Under the pieces are notes generated by a model. The model saw only the letters and a program-made list of their open reading frames with translations, was not told the origin of the DNA and did no database searches. The position numbers and the translations under genes were made by a program. This document shows, piece after piece, positions 36,538 to 45,438 of a DNA stretch of 60,152 bases; within the stretch, counting starts at the first letter, position 1, and the number at the start of each line of letters is the position of its first letter. Origin of the DNA: Alloalcanivorax balearicus MACL04 (GTDB taxonomy: Bacteria; Pseudomonadota; Gammaproteobacteria; Pseudomonadales; Alcanivoracaceae); contig NZ_ARXS01000026.1 of NCBI RefSeq assembly GCF_025532145.1, forward strand, positions 1 to 60,152. Reading direction: 5' to 3'.

Positions 36538-36569
36538 TTGACCCTGGGGTTACCCCAAGCTTGGATAGT
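36538..36569 (+). promoter_or_regulatory. MerR/CueR-type promoter of the copper operon
   Basis: A -35 element TTGACC (36538-36543) and a -10-like GATAGT (36564-36569) are separated by 20 bp, the over-long spacing typical of MerR-family promoters. The spacer holds the dyad CTGGGGTTACCCCAAG, which fits a CueR-like operator with an inverted GGGT/ACCC core. The copA start lies 22 bp further down behind GGAGG. No merR-type gene is in the window, so the activator would be encoded elsewhere. Confidence 0.8.
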
Positions 36570-36591
36570 GCTGTCCATGGAGGACTATCCC

Positions 36592-39180
36592 ATGAATGAA
36601 CAGACTCTGCCGATTCAGGGCGCTACCTGCCAGGGCTGCGCCCGTAAGATCCGCACCGCCCTGTTGGCGGTACCCGGAGTCTCCGGCGCCGAGGTTGATC
36701 TGGAGCAACAAACAGTGACCGTCAGCGGTAACGCCGACGGCGACGCCCTGCGCGAGGCGCTGCTGGAAAGCGGCTACGGGGTGGAAGCACTCTCATCCTC
36801 ACCCTCGCCGGAAGAATCCGTGCCCGAGTGTCATATCGAAGCCCCGGGCCCGCCGTCGCAAGACAGCGGCGACCACCACCATGGCGGCGCTGCCGGGCAC
36901 GGGGGCATCTCTCCGGGTAGCGGCGAGGAGCATTTACTGGCGATCACCGGGGCCACCTGCGCCTCCTGTGTGCGCACCATCGAGTCCGCACTGAGCGGGG
37001 TGACCGGCGTTCGCGACGCCAGTATGAACCTGGCCGATCGCACCGCCCGGGTGGCCGGCGACGCGGACACCCAGGCCCTGATAGAGGCGGTGAAGGCCGC
37101 CGGCTATGGCGCCAGCGTGATCGAGGACGAACAACTGGCCGACCAGCAACGGGACGACCAGGAACAAGCGCATTACCGCGAGTTGATCCGCCATACCGTG
37201 ATCGGTCTGGCGGTGGGTATCCCGCTGATGGCATGGGGACTGGCCGGCGGCACCATGATGGTGACGGCGGGCACCGCCAGTCAGTGGGGCTGGCTGGCGG
37301 TGGGCCTGGTCACCCTCGGCGTGCTGGCCTGGTCCGGGCGGCATTTCTTCATCGGCGCCTGGAAAGCGGGCCGCCACCACAACGCCAACATGGACACCCT
37401 GATCGCGCTGGGCACCGGCGCGGCCTGGGCCTATTCCATGGTGGTGGTGCTGTTCCCGGATTGGCTGCCGGAGGCGGCGCGCCACGTTTATTTCGAGGCC
37501 AGCGCCATGATCATCGGCCTGATCAACCTGGGCCAGGCCCTGGAGATGCGCGCCCGTGGCAAGACCAGTGAGGCGGTACGCCGGCTGCTGGACCTGGGCG
37601 CCCGCACCGCCCGGGTGATCCGTGACGGCGAGGAACGGGACATACCGGTGGAATCGGTACAGGCCGGCGATCTGCTGCGCGTCCGTCCCGGCGAGAAAAT
37701 CGCCGTGGACGGCGAAGTGGAAGAAGGCGAAAGCCGCCTGGACGAGTCCATGCTCACCGGGGAACCGATGCCGGTGAGCAAAGGCCCCGGCGACACCGTC
37801 GCCGCCGGCACCGTCAACGACAGCGGCACTCTGATCTATCGCGCCACCCGGGTGGGACGGGATACCGCCCTGGCGCAGATCATCGCCCTGGTGAAAAAAG
37901 CCCAGGGCGCCAAACCGCCCATCGGACGCCTGGCGGACCGTATCTCGGCGGTGTTCGTGCCCACCATCCTGCTGATCGCGGTGGCCTCGGCTCTGGCCTG
38001 GTACAACCTGGGGCCGGACCCGCGCATCGTGCATATGATGGTGGCCGCCACCACCGTGCTGATCATTGCCTGCCCCTGCGCCCTGGGGCTGGCCACGCCG
38101 ATGTCGGTGATGGTCGGGGTCGGCAAGGCGGCGGAGGCCGGCATCCTGATCCGCCAGGGCGAGGCCCTGCAAACCGCTGGGGATCTGGACACCATTGTGC
38201 TGGATAAAACCGGCACCATCACCGAGGGCCATCCGGCGGTGACCGGCGTACACACCATCGACGGTGAAAGCGAGGCCACCTTGCTGACGCTGGCGGCGTC
38301 CCTGGAAACAGGATCGGAACATCCGCTGGCGCGGGCCATCCTCGCCACCGCCGAAGAACGCGGCCTGCGAACCGAAGCGGTCACCGATTTCCAGGCCCAC
38401 AACGGCAAGGGCGTCAGCGCCCGCCTGAACGGCGCCCTGCTCCGGCTCGGCAACCGCCGCTGGCTGGACCGGGAAGGCGTGGCCGGCGGCCTGCAAGAGC
38501 AGGCGGAAGCGCTGGGCCGGGATGGCGCCACGCCGCTGTTCCTGGCGCGGGATCAGCAGCTGCTGGGCGTGATCGGCGTCGCCGACCCGATCAAACAGGA
38601 TTCCCGTGCCGCCATTCAACGCCTGCACGACCTCGGCCTCACCGTGGTGATGATCACCGGGGACGTGCGCACCAGTGCCGAGGCCATTGCCCGCCAGGCG
38701 GGAGTGGACAAGGTGCTGGCCGAGGTGCTGCCCGAGGACAAGGCCCGCGAGGTCAAGCGTCTGCAGGGCGAAGGCCGCAAGGTGGCCATGGTCGGCGACG
38801 GTATCAACGACGCTCCGGCGCTGGCCCAGGCGGACGTTGGCTTCGCCATCGGTACCGGTACCGATGTCGCCATCGAGTCCGCCGCCATCACCCTGATGGG
38901 CGGTTCGCTGCACGGCGTGGCGGACGCCATGGCGATTTCCCGGGCCACCGTACGCAACATCAAGCAGAATCTGTTCGGCGCCTTTGCCTATAACACGCTC
39001 GGGGTACCGGTGGCGGCGGGTATTCTTTATCCCTTCACCGGCTGGCTGCTCAGCCCGGTGATCGCCGGCGCCGCCATGTCACTGAGCTCGGTGACGGTGG
39101 TCACCAACGCCAACCGGCTGCGTTTGTTTCGGCCCCGTGGCGCATCCCGCGGCAACGAGGAGACCCGTGGTGAATCCTGA
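36592..39180 (+). CDS. copA: Copper-exporting P1B-type ATPase
   Basis: This 862-residue inner-membrane pump should export Cu(I) at the cost of ATP. It has two N-terminal heavy-metal domains with CQGC (residues 13-16) and CASC (123-126). Between them is a His-rich linker with [12 protein letters not shown]. The translocation motif is [12 protein letters not shown] (CPC near residue 493). The phosphorylation motif is DKTGTITEG, with Asp near 537. [20 protein letters not shown] is the hinge. The ATG at 36592 has GGAGG nine bases upstream. It is the first gene of an operon with a methyltransferase, a cupredoxin and a DUF411 protein. The CPC motif and companions support copper or silver. Confidence 0.95.
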   Translation: MNEQTLPIQGATCQGCARKIRTALLAVPGVSGAEVDLEQQTVTVSGNADGDALREALLESGYGVEALSSSPSPEESVPECHIEAPGPPSQDSGDHHHGGAAGHGGISPGSGEEHLLAITGATCASCVRTIESALSGVTGVRDASMNLADRTARVAGDADTQALIEAVKAAGYGASVIEDEQLADQQRDDQEQAHYRELIRHTVIGLAVGIPLMAWGLAGGTMMVTAGTASQWGWLAVGLVTLGVLAWSGRHFFIGAWKAGRHHNANMDTLIALGTGAAWAYSMVVVLFPDWLPEAARHVYFEASAMIIGLINLGQALEMRARGKTSEAVRRLLDLGARTARVIRDGEERDIPVESVQAGDLLRVRPGEKIAVDGEVEEGESRLDESMLTGEPMPVSKGPGDTVAAGTVNDSGTLIYRATRVGRDTALAQIIALVKKAQGAKPPIGRLADRISAVFVPTILLIAVASALAWYNLGPDPRIVHMMVAATTVLIIACPCALGLATPMSVMVGVGKAAEAGILIRQGEALQTAGDLDTIVLDKTGTITEGHPAVTGVHTIDGESEATLLTLAASLETGSEHPLARAILATAEERGLRTEAVTDFQAHNGKGVSARLNGALLRLGNRRWLDREGVAGGLQEQAEALGRDGATPLFLARDQQLLGVIGVADPIKQDSRAAIQRLHDLGLTVVMITGDVRTSAEAIARQAGVDKVLAEVLPEDKAREVKRLQGEGRKVAMVGDGINDAPALAQADVGFAIGTGTDVAIESAAITLMGGSLHGVADAMAISRATVRNIKQNLFGAFAYNTLGVPVAAGILYPFTGWLLSPVIAGAAMSLSSVTVVTNANRLRLFRPRGASRGNEETRGES

Positions 39181-39829
39181 ACAGCTGGCGGCGCAACTGC
39201 GCTGCCCCCACGACGACGACGGACTCAAAGTGGCCTCCAGCATGGACCAGCGCAACGCCGAAGTGATCGAGGCGGCTTATGCCGCCCTCGATTGCCGCGC
39301 CGGCCAGCGGGTACTGGAAATCGGCCCCGGCGGCGGCGGTCATGTGGCGGCCTTGTTGCGGGACCGGCCGGGGCTCGATTACACCGGCCTGGACCTGTCC
39401 CCGCTGATGGTCCGTGAAGCACGGGCCGCCAATCATGACTGGGTGGAAAAAGGCCGCGCCCGTTTCCTGCTCGGCGATCTGCTAGCCCCGCCCCTGGCGG
39501 ACGGCGGCATGGACCGGGTGGTGGCGGTGAACGTGGTTTATTTCTGGCAGCCGCTGGCGCCGGCACTGGAACGCATCCATGCGCTGCTCGCCCCCGGCGG
39601 GCGCTGTGCCCTGGGTCTGCGCAGCCGCGCCAGCATGCGGGAACTTCCGGTGTTCGAACACGGTTTTGCCCTGTATGACGGCCCTGATCTGGTCGCCGCC
39701 CTGGAAGCGGCGGGATTCCATTCCGTGCGCCTGGAGCAGGCCCGGGAAGAGACCGTCAATGTACTCGGCCAGATGATGGATAAGGAACGTCTGGTGGTGG
39801 TGGGCGACAAAGCGGAGACAAGCGAATGA
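39170..39829 (+). CDS. Class I SAM-dependent methyltransferase embedded in the copper operon
   Basis: This 219-residue protein has the SAM-binding motif [16 protein letters not shown] (about residues 47-62), the acidic loop [13 protein letters not shown] and post-motifs [13 protein letters not shown] and [11 protein letters not shown]. This is the UbiE/methyltransferase-11 pattern; the substrate is unknown. The start is one of two adjacent GTG codons (39167 or 39170) behind AGGAG; I prefer 39170 for spacing. It overlaps copA by 11 bases and the cupredoxin gene by four, so it is firmly part of the copper operon. A CPHDDD segment near the N-terminus is a possible metal or redox site. Confidence 0.85.
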   Translation: MNPEQLAAQLRCPHDDDGLKVASSMDQRNAEVIEAAYAALDCRAGQRVLEIGPGGGGHVAALLRDRPGLDYTGLDLSPLMVREARAANHDWVEKGRARFLLGDLLAPPLADGGMDRVVAVNVVYFWQPLAPALERIHALLAPGGRCALGLRSRASMRELPVFEHGFALYDGPDLVAALEAAGFHSVRLEQAREETVNVLGQMMDKERLVVVGDKAETSE

Positions 39830-40191
39830 CAACCTGGCTAATCAATCTCGGCGGGCTGTTGCTGATGGCCCTGATCGTCTGGTGGTTCTGGCTATCCGGT
39901 CGTGGCCCGGCCAAGCGCGCCGGTGACGCGCCGCTGGATATTGTGGTGGACAACGGTGTCTACGAACCGTCGGTGATTCAGGCCCGGGCCGGGCAGCCGC
40001 TGACGCTGCGCTTCCTGCGCCGGGACCCGAGTCCGTGCGCGGAGCAAGTAATCTTCCATGAGCTCGGCGTCTCTGAATTTCTCGACACCGGCAAAGCCAC
40101 CACCGTAACGCTGACCCCGCAGCGGCCAGGTGAATACCGTTTTACCTGCCAGATGCAGATGTACCAGGGTACATTGATCGTCAACGACTAA
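39826..40191 (+). CDS. Membrane-anchored cupredoxin-domain protein
   Basis: This 121-residue protein has an N-terminal transmembrane anchor (residues 5-22) followed by a single cupredoxin domain facing the periplasm. Likely copper ligands are His in IFHELG and the cluster CQMQM in FTCQMQMYQG, with Cys and Met residues. This arrangement resembles Cupredoxin_1 proteins, which are often encoded beside CopA. It probably binds or relays copper in the periplasm. It overlaps the methyltransferase gene by four bases. Confidence 0.9.
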   Translation: MTTWLINLGGLLLMALIVWWFWLSGRGPAKRAGDAPLDIVVDNGVYEPSVIQARAGQPLTLRFLRRDPSPCAEQVIFHELGVSEFLDTGKATTVTLTPQRPGEYRFTCQMQMYQGTLIVND

Positions 40192-40217
40192 TGTTTTATG
40201 AGAAAAGGAACCGCACC

Positions 40218-40640
40218 ATGAAAAAACTACTGCTGGGCGCCGCCCTTACCCTGGCCAGCATGGCCGCCTCCGCCGCCAGCCTGGAGGTGTACAAATCCCC
40301 CACCTGTGGCTGTTGCATCAAATGGGTGGAACACATGCGCGAAAACGGTTTCGATGTGAAGGTGCACGAAACCCACAACCTGCAGCCGATCAAGGAAAAA
40401 GCCGGGCTGCGGGCGGGACTGGGTTCCTGCCATACTGCCTTTATCGATGGCTATACCATCGAGGGCCATGTGCCGGCCAAGGAAGTAAAACGCCTGCTGG
40501 AAGAGCGGCCCGAGGCCGTTGGCCTGACCGTGCCGGCCATGCCGATTGGTTCTCCCGGTATGGAAATGGGCGATCGCCAGGATCCCTATGAGGTGCTGCT
40601 GTTCGATGAAAAGGGTACCGAGGTCTACGCGCAATATTGA
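40218..40640 (+). CDS. DUF411 periplasmic metal-binding protein
   Basis: This 140-residue protein has a signal peptide (residues 1-20, ending ASA) and the DUF411 motif KSPTCGCCIKWVEHM with three Cys residues. A further conserved Cys lies in LGSCHTAFIDGY, followed by IEGHVPAKEVKRLL. DUF411 proteins are associated with copper and silver resistance loci, and direct metal binding through the CGCC motif is expected. AAAGGA precedes the ATG. It follows the cupredoxin gene by 26 bp and ends the copper operon. Confidence 0.92.
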   Translation: MKKLLLGAALTLASMAASAASLEVYKSPTCGCCIKWVEHMRENGFDVKVHETHNLQPIKEKAGLRAGLGSCHTAFIDGYTIEGHVPAKEVKRLLEERPEAVGLTVPAMPIGSPGMEMGDRQDPYEVLLFDEKGTEVYAQY

Positions 40641-40692
40641 CGGCAAGGCCCCGGCGCACTGAAATGCCCTCTTTGCCATCGGGGCCGATAGC

Positions 40693-41307
40693 ATGTTGGA
40701 TCTTCACTCCTGGCTGATTCTCGCGGCGGTGTGTCTGCTCGGCGCGATGACGCCGGGCGCCAGTCTGGCGGTGGTGACCCGCCACACCGTGCTGAGCGGT
40801 GCGCGCGGCGGGGTCACCGCCGGTCTGGCCCACGCCGGTGGCATCGCCGTCTACGCCGCGGCCTCGGTGGCGGGACTGGCGGCGCTGCTGCACCGCTTCC
40901 CCTGGCTGGAAACCCTGATCTCGGCGGCCGGGGCGCTGTTCCTGTTGTGGCTGGCCTGGAAAAGCTGGCGCGCCGCCGCCGGACCGGCTCCCGAAGCCGA
41001 GGTACAAGCCACCCGCGGTGCCGCCCGCGACGGTTTCCTCATCGCGTTGCTGAACCCCAAGGTGGCTCTGTTCTTCCTGGCGTTATTCAGCCAGTTCATC
41101 GAGGCGGATATGGGCACCCCGGCGCGGATCCAGATGGCCACCACCGCCGTGGTCATCGACGGTGCCTGGTACAGTCTGTTCGCGTTGGTCCTGGCGCGGG
41201 GACCGGCGCCGGCCTGGCTGGCGCGTCACCACGACTGGCTGGAAAGAGGAACCGCGCTGATTCTGGCGGGACTGGCCTTGGCGGTGCTGGCGCGGATTGC
41301 TTTATGA
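40693..41307 (+). CDS. LysE family amino-acid/metabolite exporter
   Basis: This 204-residue inner-membrane protein has about six hydrophobic segments. It carries the LysE/RhtB signature GAMTPGASLAVVTRHTVLSGARGGVTAGLAHAGG, split here over residues 17-50, and the family segment NPKVALFFLALF near 118. Such exporters release amino acids or homoserine lactones; the substrate is unknown. It lies 52 bp after the DUF411 gene on the same strand, but nothing ties it to copper. Confidence 0.9.
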   Translation: MLDLHSWLILAAVCLLGAMTPGASLAVVTRHTVLSGARGGVTAGLAHAGGIAVYAAASVAGLAALLHRFPWLETLISAAGALFLLWLAWKSWRAAAGPAPEAEVQATRGAARDGFLIALLNPKVALFFLALFSQFIEADMGTPARIQMATTAVVIDGAWYSLFALVLARGPAPAWLARHHDWLERGTALILAGLALAVLARIAL

Positions 41308-41322
41308 CTCCAATGTTCGCCA

Positions 41323-41495
41323 GTGGGAGCCAGCCTGCTGGCGAATACGGCCCTCCGGCGTTGGGCATTCGCTTGCAGGCAAGCTCCCACAGCGGCTTCG
41401 TGGCAGGGCCTGTGGGAGCCAGCTTGCTGGCGAATTCCGCCCTCCGACGTTTGGGACATTCGCTTGCAAGCAAGCCTCCCACAGCGGCTTCGTGG
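41323..41495. repeat. Tandem pair of hybrid REP-like elements
   Basis: Copy 1 (41323-41404) and copy 2 (41411-41495) are direct repeats about 88 bp apart. Each starts with a GTGGGAGCCAGCNTGCTGG half and ends with an ATTCGCTTGCA(G/A)GCAAGC half plus CACAGCGGCTTCGTGGC. The two half types differ in their inner parts, so the pairing is only partial. The pair fills the convergent gap between the LysE gene and rlmI. Confidence 0.85.
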
Positions 41496-41533
41496 CAACA
41501 TGTAAATTCATGCGCCGGTCGGTATGTCCGGCC

Positions 41534-42736
41534 TCAGACCTTGAACAGCACCCGGCTGAACCAGCTCTTCAAATAAGCGGTTTCCGGTATCGACGGGTGG
41601 ATCGGGTGATCCGCCCCCTGCCCTTCATAGCCAATCACTTGTAGACGCCGGTCGATGTGGCGGGCGCTGGCGCGTACCACATCCAGCAGCTTCTCCGCCG
41701 GCAGCAGCATGGAACAGGACGCCGACACAAAGTAACCACCGGGTTTTACCAGCCGCACCGCCAACTCATTGATGGCGTGATAGCCGGCCAGGCCGTTCTT
41801 GAAATCCTTGCGCCGCTTGACGAATGCCGGCGGGTCCAGCACCACCAGATCGAACTTTTCGCCGTCGCTCACCAGTTGCTTCATGGCGGCGGTGGCATCG
41901 CCTTCCAGGGTCCGCATTTTATCCGCCACACCGTTGCGCTCGGCATTGGCGTGCACGAAATCCAGCGCCGTGGAGGAGCTGTCTATACAGGTCACTTCTC
42001 CAGCCCCGGCCACCGCCGCCTGCACACCCCAGCCACCGCAGTAGGAAAAGACATCCAGCACCCGCGCGCCCTTCGCCAGTGGCGCCATGCGCGCCCGGGC
42101 GGCACGGTGATCGAAGAACCAGCCGGTTTTCTGCCCTTCCGCCAGCGGCGCCTGAAAGTCCACGCCGTTCTCGCGCAGCGACAAAACCGTCGGCAGTTCG
42201 CCCTTCTCCGCCCGCACATAAATGGGCAGACCCTCCAGAGCGCGCACGGAGGCGTCGTTTTTGACAACGATGCAAGCCGGCTCCAGCACCGCGTCCAGGG
42301 CTTCCACCACCAATTGCAGATACGCTTCCATGCCGGCGGTACCACACTGCAGCACCAGGGTATCGCCGAAACGATCCACCACCAGCCCCGGCAGGCCGTC
42401 GGCCTCGCCGTAAATCAGCCGATAGAAGGGTTCAGCGAACAGGGTCTCGCGCATCGCCAGAGCTTCGGCAATGCGCTTCTTGAAGAAACTCTTGCTGGGT
42501 TCCTGACGGATATCGCGGCTGTACAGGCGCGCGGCGATCAGGGAGTTGGGGCTGAGCAATGCCCGCCCCAGCACTTTGCCACGGTGATCCTCCACCACGC
42601 AGGCGCCGCCGGCGGGCAGGGTTTTCAACGGCTGCTCGCGGGTGTCGATCTCATTGGCGTAAATCCACTCGTGCCCGGCCTTGAGCCGGCGTTCCTCGTT
42701 TTTCTTCAACCGGATCACCGGGGTCGATTCACTCAT
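41534..42736 (-). CDS. rlmI: 23S rRNA (cytosine-5-)-methyltransferase RlmI
   Basis: This 400-residue enzyme methylates C1962 of 23S rRNA (E. coli numbering). It has an N-terminal PUA domain (about residues 5-80, starting IRLKKNEERRLKAGHEWIYANE) and a Rossmann methyltransferase domain with VLDVFSYCGGWGVQAA (about 236-251). The catalytic-region motif is LVVLDPPAFVKRRKDF. Length equals the E. coli protein within a few residues. It lies 32 bp after the helicase gene on the same strand, a sensible pairing of ribosome-related enzymes. Confidence 0.92.
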   Translation of the reverse strand: MSESTPVIRLKKNEERRLKAGHEWIYANEIDTREQPLKTLPAGGACVVEDHRGKVLGRALLSPNSLIAARLYSRDIRQEPSKSFFKKRIAEALAMRETLFAEPFYRLIYGEADGLPGLVVDRFGDTLVLQCGTAGMEAYLQLVVEALDAVLEPACIVVKNDASVRALEGLPIYVRAEKGELPTVLSLRENGVDFQAPLAEGQKTGWFFDHRAARARMAPLAKGARVLDVFSYCGGWGVQAAVAGAGEVTCIDSSSTALDFVHANAERNGVADKMRTLEGDATAAMKQLVSDGEKFDLVVLDPPAFVKRRKDFKNGLAGYHAINELAVRLVKPGGYFVSASCSMLLPAEKLLDVVRASARHIDRRLQVIGYEGQGADHPIHPSIPETAYLKSWFSRVLFKV

Positions 42737-42768
42737 GACAGCACCTTAAAAAGACTATGGACCGCAAA

Positions 42769-44109
42769 TCAGTCTTGGGAACGGGGTTTGCGCTTGAGGG
42801 TGGCGTGGCCGCCTTTGAGTTCCTGGGCGGCGGGTTTTGCCTTACCGCGGGCTCCGGTGGCTTTCTTCACCTTCTTCGTGCCGCTTTTGGCGGCGGCCTT
42901 ACGTTTCAGCTTTTTGCTTTTGCTGCCCACCGCACGGCCATCGGCGCGCCGTTTCTTCGGCCCTTGATAGCGGGCCTTGAGGGGCTCGATGAGGCGGAAC
43001 TCGAACTGCTGATCGAGATAACGCTGGATGCTCGCCATCAGATTCCACTCGCTGGCACTCACCAGCGATACCGCCAACCCCTCGCCACCAAGCCGGCCGG
43101 TACGGCCAATGCGATGGACGTAATCGTCACCGCTGCGCGGCATGTCGAAGTTGATCACCAGGTCCAGACCGGAGACATCCAGGCCCCGGGCGGCCACGTC
43201 GGTGGCCACCAGGATATCCACATCGCCGTTGCGCAACCGGTCCATGGCCTGTTTGCGGTCTTTCTGCGCTTTCTCACCGTGCAGCACATAAACCTTGTTG
43301 CGAGCCGTGGCGCGCAACACCCCGCCGAGGCGATCCGCCTGCACCCGGGTATTGGTGAACACCATGGCCTTGGCGTAGGTCTCATGGGCCAACAGCCATT
43401 GGGTGAGACGCTCCTTGTGCGCCGCGTCGTCGGCAGTGATCACCTGCTGGCGAATGCCATGATGAATCTCGCGGACGGTATGCAACGCCAGGACTCGGGG
43501 CTCACGCAGCACACCGCGCACCAGGCGCTCCATGTTGGCGTCCCCCGGGGTGGCGGAGAACAGCCAGGTGTGGTGCTGCTCCGGACAGGCCGCGGCCAGG
43601 CGGCTGACATCCTCGCCAAAGCCAAGGTCGAGCATGCGGTCGGCTTCATCGATCACCAGCACCGCCAGATCCGCCAGGGCCAGATTCCCCGCCTCCAACT
43701 GTTCCAGCAGGCGCCCCGGCGTGCCGACCAGAATCTCCGGATTCTTGCGAATGCGGGCCGCCTGGACTTTGAAATCCTCGCCGCCGGTGACCACTTCGGA
43801 CTGGATGAAGGTGAATCCCGCCAGCGCCTGCACCTGCTTCTGCAACTGGCTGGCCAGCTCCCGGGTGGGAGACAGAATCAGAGCACGGGTGCCGGCCAGC
43901 GGCTTGGGTTCCAGCAACAGATGCTGCAGCAACGGCAGCGCGAAGGCGGCGGTCTTGCCACTGCCGGTGCGGGCGGTGACACGCAGATCGTGTCCGGCCA
44001 ACGCCTGCGGAATCGCCTCGCTCTGCACTTCCGTGGGCGTCTCCATCGAGCACGCCTCTATACCCTTAAGCAGGCGCTCATGCAGCCCCAGTTCGGCGAA
44101 CCCCGTCAT
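42769..44109 (-). CDS. DEAD-box RNA helicase (SrmB-like)
   Basis: This 446-residue helicase has a Q motif (ETPTEVQSEAIPQAL), motif I ARTGSGKTAAF and motif II VIDEADRMLDLGF. Motif III is FSATPG, and motif VI is HRIGRTGRLG. The tail from about residue 390 is very basic and Lys-rich (SKSKKLKRKAAAKSGTKKVK), suited to RNA binding. The closest E. coli relative by layout is SrmB, a 50S assembly factor, but RhlE-type assignment is possible. I use the ATG at 44109 with GAGGAG upstream. Confidence 0.93.
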   Translation of the reverse strand: MTGFAELGLHERLLKGIEACSMETPTEVQSEAIPQALAGHDLRVTARTGSGKTAAFALPLLQHLLLEPKPLAGTRALILSPTRELASQLQKQVQALAGFTFIQSEVVTGGEDFKVQAARIRKNPEILVGTPGRLLEQLEAGNLALADLAVLVIDEADRMLDLGFGEDVSRLAAACPEQHHTWLFSATPGDANMERLVRGVLREPRVLALHTVREIHHGIRQQVITADDAAHKERLTQWLLAHETYAKAMVFTNTRVQADRLGGVLRATARNKVYVLHGEKAQKDRKQAMDRLRNGDVDILVATDVAARGLDVSGLDLVINFDMPRSGDDYVHRIGRTGRLGGEGLAVSLVSASEWNLMASIQRYLDQQFEFRLIEPLKARYQGPKKRRADGRAVGSKSKKLKRKAAAKSGTKKVKKATGARGKAKPAAQELKGGHATLKRKPRSQD

Positions 44110-44310
44110 GCCATTCTCTCCTCGCATCGATACCCACCCGCCAGCGGTCGGGCCAAGAGGCGTAGTGTAACGGATTTGCGCCCGCTTTAAGGGGGTTTTG
44201 CCGTGTCCGCGAGAGCCCGCCCCGCCAGCGCCGGATTTTCCCGGTATGCGGCGTTACAATAGACGCTGTTTTCGGGCGAGACCTTTTTATAGAAGGGAAC
44301 AGGCATAGCC

Positions 44311-45039
44311 ATGAGATGGTGGGTCAAAAGCGCCCCGGACCAGCACGCTTTCGACGGTCTGGACGCCGTGTTTCAACTCCAGGGGCAAGTGGTCTCGGAC
44401 GGCCCCATGGGAGACGTGGTGCGCCTGCACCGTGGCGAGCGGACCTTCTTCGTCAAACGGTACCGCAACGGCGGCGGTCACCTGCACAACTGGATCGGCA
44501 CCCCACGAGTGCAACGGGAATGGCGTAACCTGGATCTGTTCCGTCGCTGGGGGCTGCCGGTGCCGGACGTGGTCGGCGCCGGTTTCCGCCGGCGTCGGGG
44601 GCGCTTTCATCAGGGTGCCCTGATCACCGTGGGCATCCCTGACAGTACCGATCTCGCCACCCTGGCCCGCTCCGGCGCCGGCTGCCTGCGGGATCGGGCC
44701 TGGGTGGCCACGGTGTCCGATCAGGTCGCCGACGGTCTGCGTGTCATGCATGCCCGGGGCTTCTGCCACGGCGATATGAAGTGGCGCAATATTCTGGTTA
44801 CCGGCACCCCGCCCCGGGTGTTCTTCATCGATTGCCCCGCCGGCCGCTTCTGGTTCGGCCCGTTCCTGCACTACCGCGTGATCAAGGATCTCGCCTGCCT
44901 GGACAAAGTCGCCAAACACACTCTCAGCCGCACGCAACGCCTGCGTTTTTATCTGCGCTATACCGGCCACTCCCGGCTCAATGGCGCGGACCGTCGCAGA
45001 ATCCGCAAGGTGCTACGGTTCTTCCAGGGCCGGGAATAA
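44311..45039 (+). CDS. InaA/WaaP-type lipopolysaccharide kinase family protein
   Basis: This 242-residue protein has a small kinase fold. The ATP-binding Lys lies in TFFVKRYRNGG, the catalytic loop is FCHGDMKWRNILV (Asp and Asn kept), and the metal-binding Asp sits in FFIDCPAG. This pattern is that of the InaA/WaaP/Kdo kinase group, which phosphorylates lipopolysaccharide sugars or unknown targets. A Cys follows the metal-binding Asp where Leu or Phe is usual. The ATG lies 20 bp after a possible start of the message (TACAAT at 44255-44260 may be its -10). It is divergent from the helicase gene. Confidence 0.82.
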   Translation: MRWWVKSAPDQHAFDGLDAVFQLQGQVVSDGPMGDVVRLHRGERTFFVKRYRNGGGHLHNWIGTPRVQREWRNLDLFRRWGLPVPDVVGAGFRRRRGRFHQGALITVGIPDSTDLATLARSGAGCLRDRAWVATVSDQVADGLRVMHARGFCHGDMKWRNILVTGTPPRVFFIDCPAGRFWFGPFLHYRVIKDLACLDKVAKHTLSRTQRLRFYLRYTGHSRLNGADRRRIRKVLRFFQGRE

Positions 45040-45438
45040 GCACGCCATTCGCAGCGAAAACGACAGCTTCCCACGGACAGAACCACGGAGTCGCCGTGGG
45101 AAGCGGCCTTGGCCGCGAATGCCCCCGGGCGGTTGGCCATTCGCTTGCAAGCAAGCTTCCCACAGCGGCCTCGTGGCGACCTCCGATTTCATGTCTCCAA
45201 GGACCGCTGGTCCGTGGACAGCAATCCTTTTCCGCCCCATCGATTCATCGATCGTCAAACCAACCAGTATGCCCATCACCGCTTGTTGGGCTACACTCAA
45301 ATGCAGCCAATATGGCAAGCACCTTGATCCGTTCACCCAGACCGGTGAGAGGGATCCGGGTCGCCGATCGGGTCCGTGCCGGGGCACGTACTCGTACCGG
45401 GAGCACGAACAACAACATCAGATCAATCCGAGGCCACC
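45040..45438. other. Intergenic region with REP-like elements, upstream of MFS gene
   Basis: This 399-bp stretch holds REP-like halves at 45047-45178, including a TTCGCAGCG...CGACAGCTTCCCACGG half, a CGCCGTGGGAAGCGGCC half and a TTGCAAGCAAGCTTCCCACAGCGG half. The remaining 250 bp include a short dyad GGACCGCTGGTCC (45206-45218 region) that could be a regulator site for the MFS gene. No gene or clear promoter is visible. Confidence 0.5.
45047..45178. repeat. REP-like cluster (three halves)
   Basis: The ends ATTCGCAGCGAAAACGACAGC (from 45047, first 20 bases considered), GCCGTGGGAAGCGGCCTTGG (from 45093) and ATTCGCTTGCAAGCAAGCTT (from 45139) mark three halves. They share the GTGGGAAGC/GCTTCCCAC core of the family. 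The middle half has inner arm sequence GGCCTTGGCCGCGAAT, a third half type. It lies 3' of the InaA-like kinase gene. Confidence 0.7.

Noticed and set aside
36934-38913. 659-codon minus-strand frame opposite copA
   Set aside because: His/Gly/Gln-rich shadow of an unmistakable P-type ATPase.
41323-41495. Possible CRISPR array
   Set aside because: There are only two repeats, each an imperfect palindrome with related intervening sequence, and there are no cas genes. They belong to the REP-like family found across the window.
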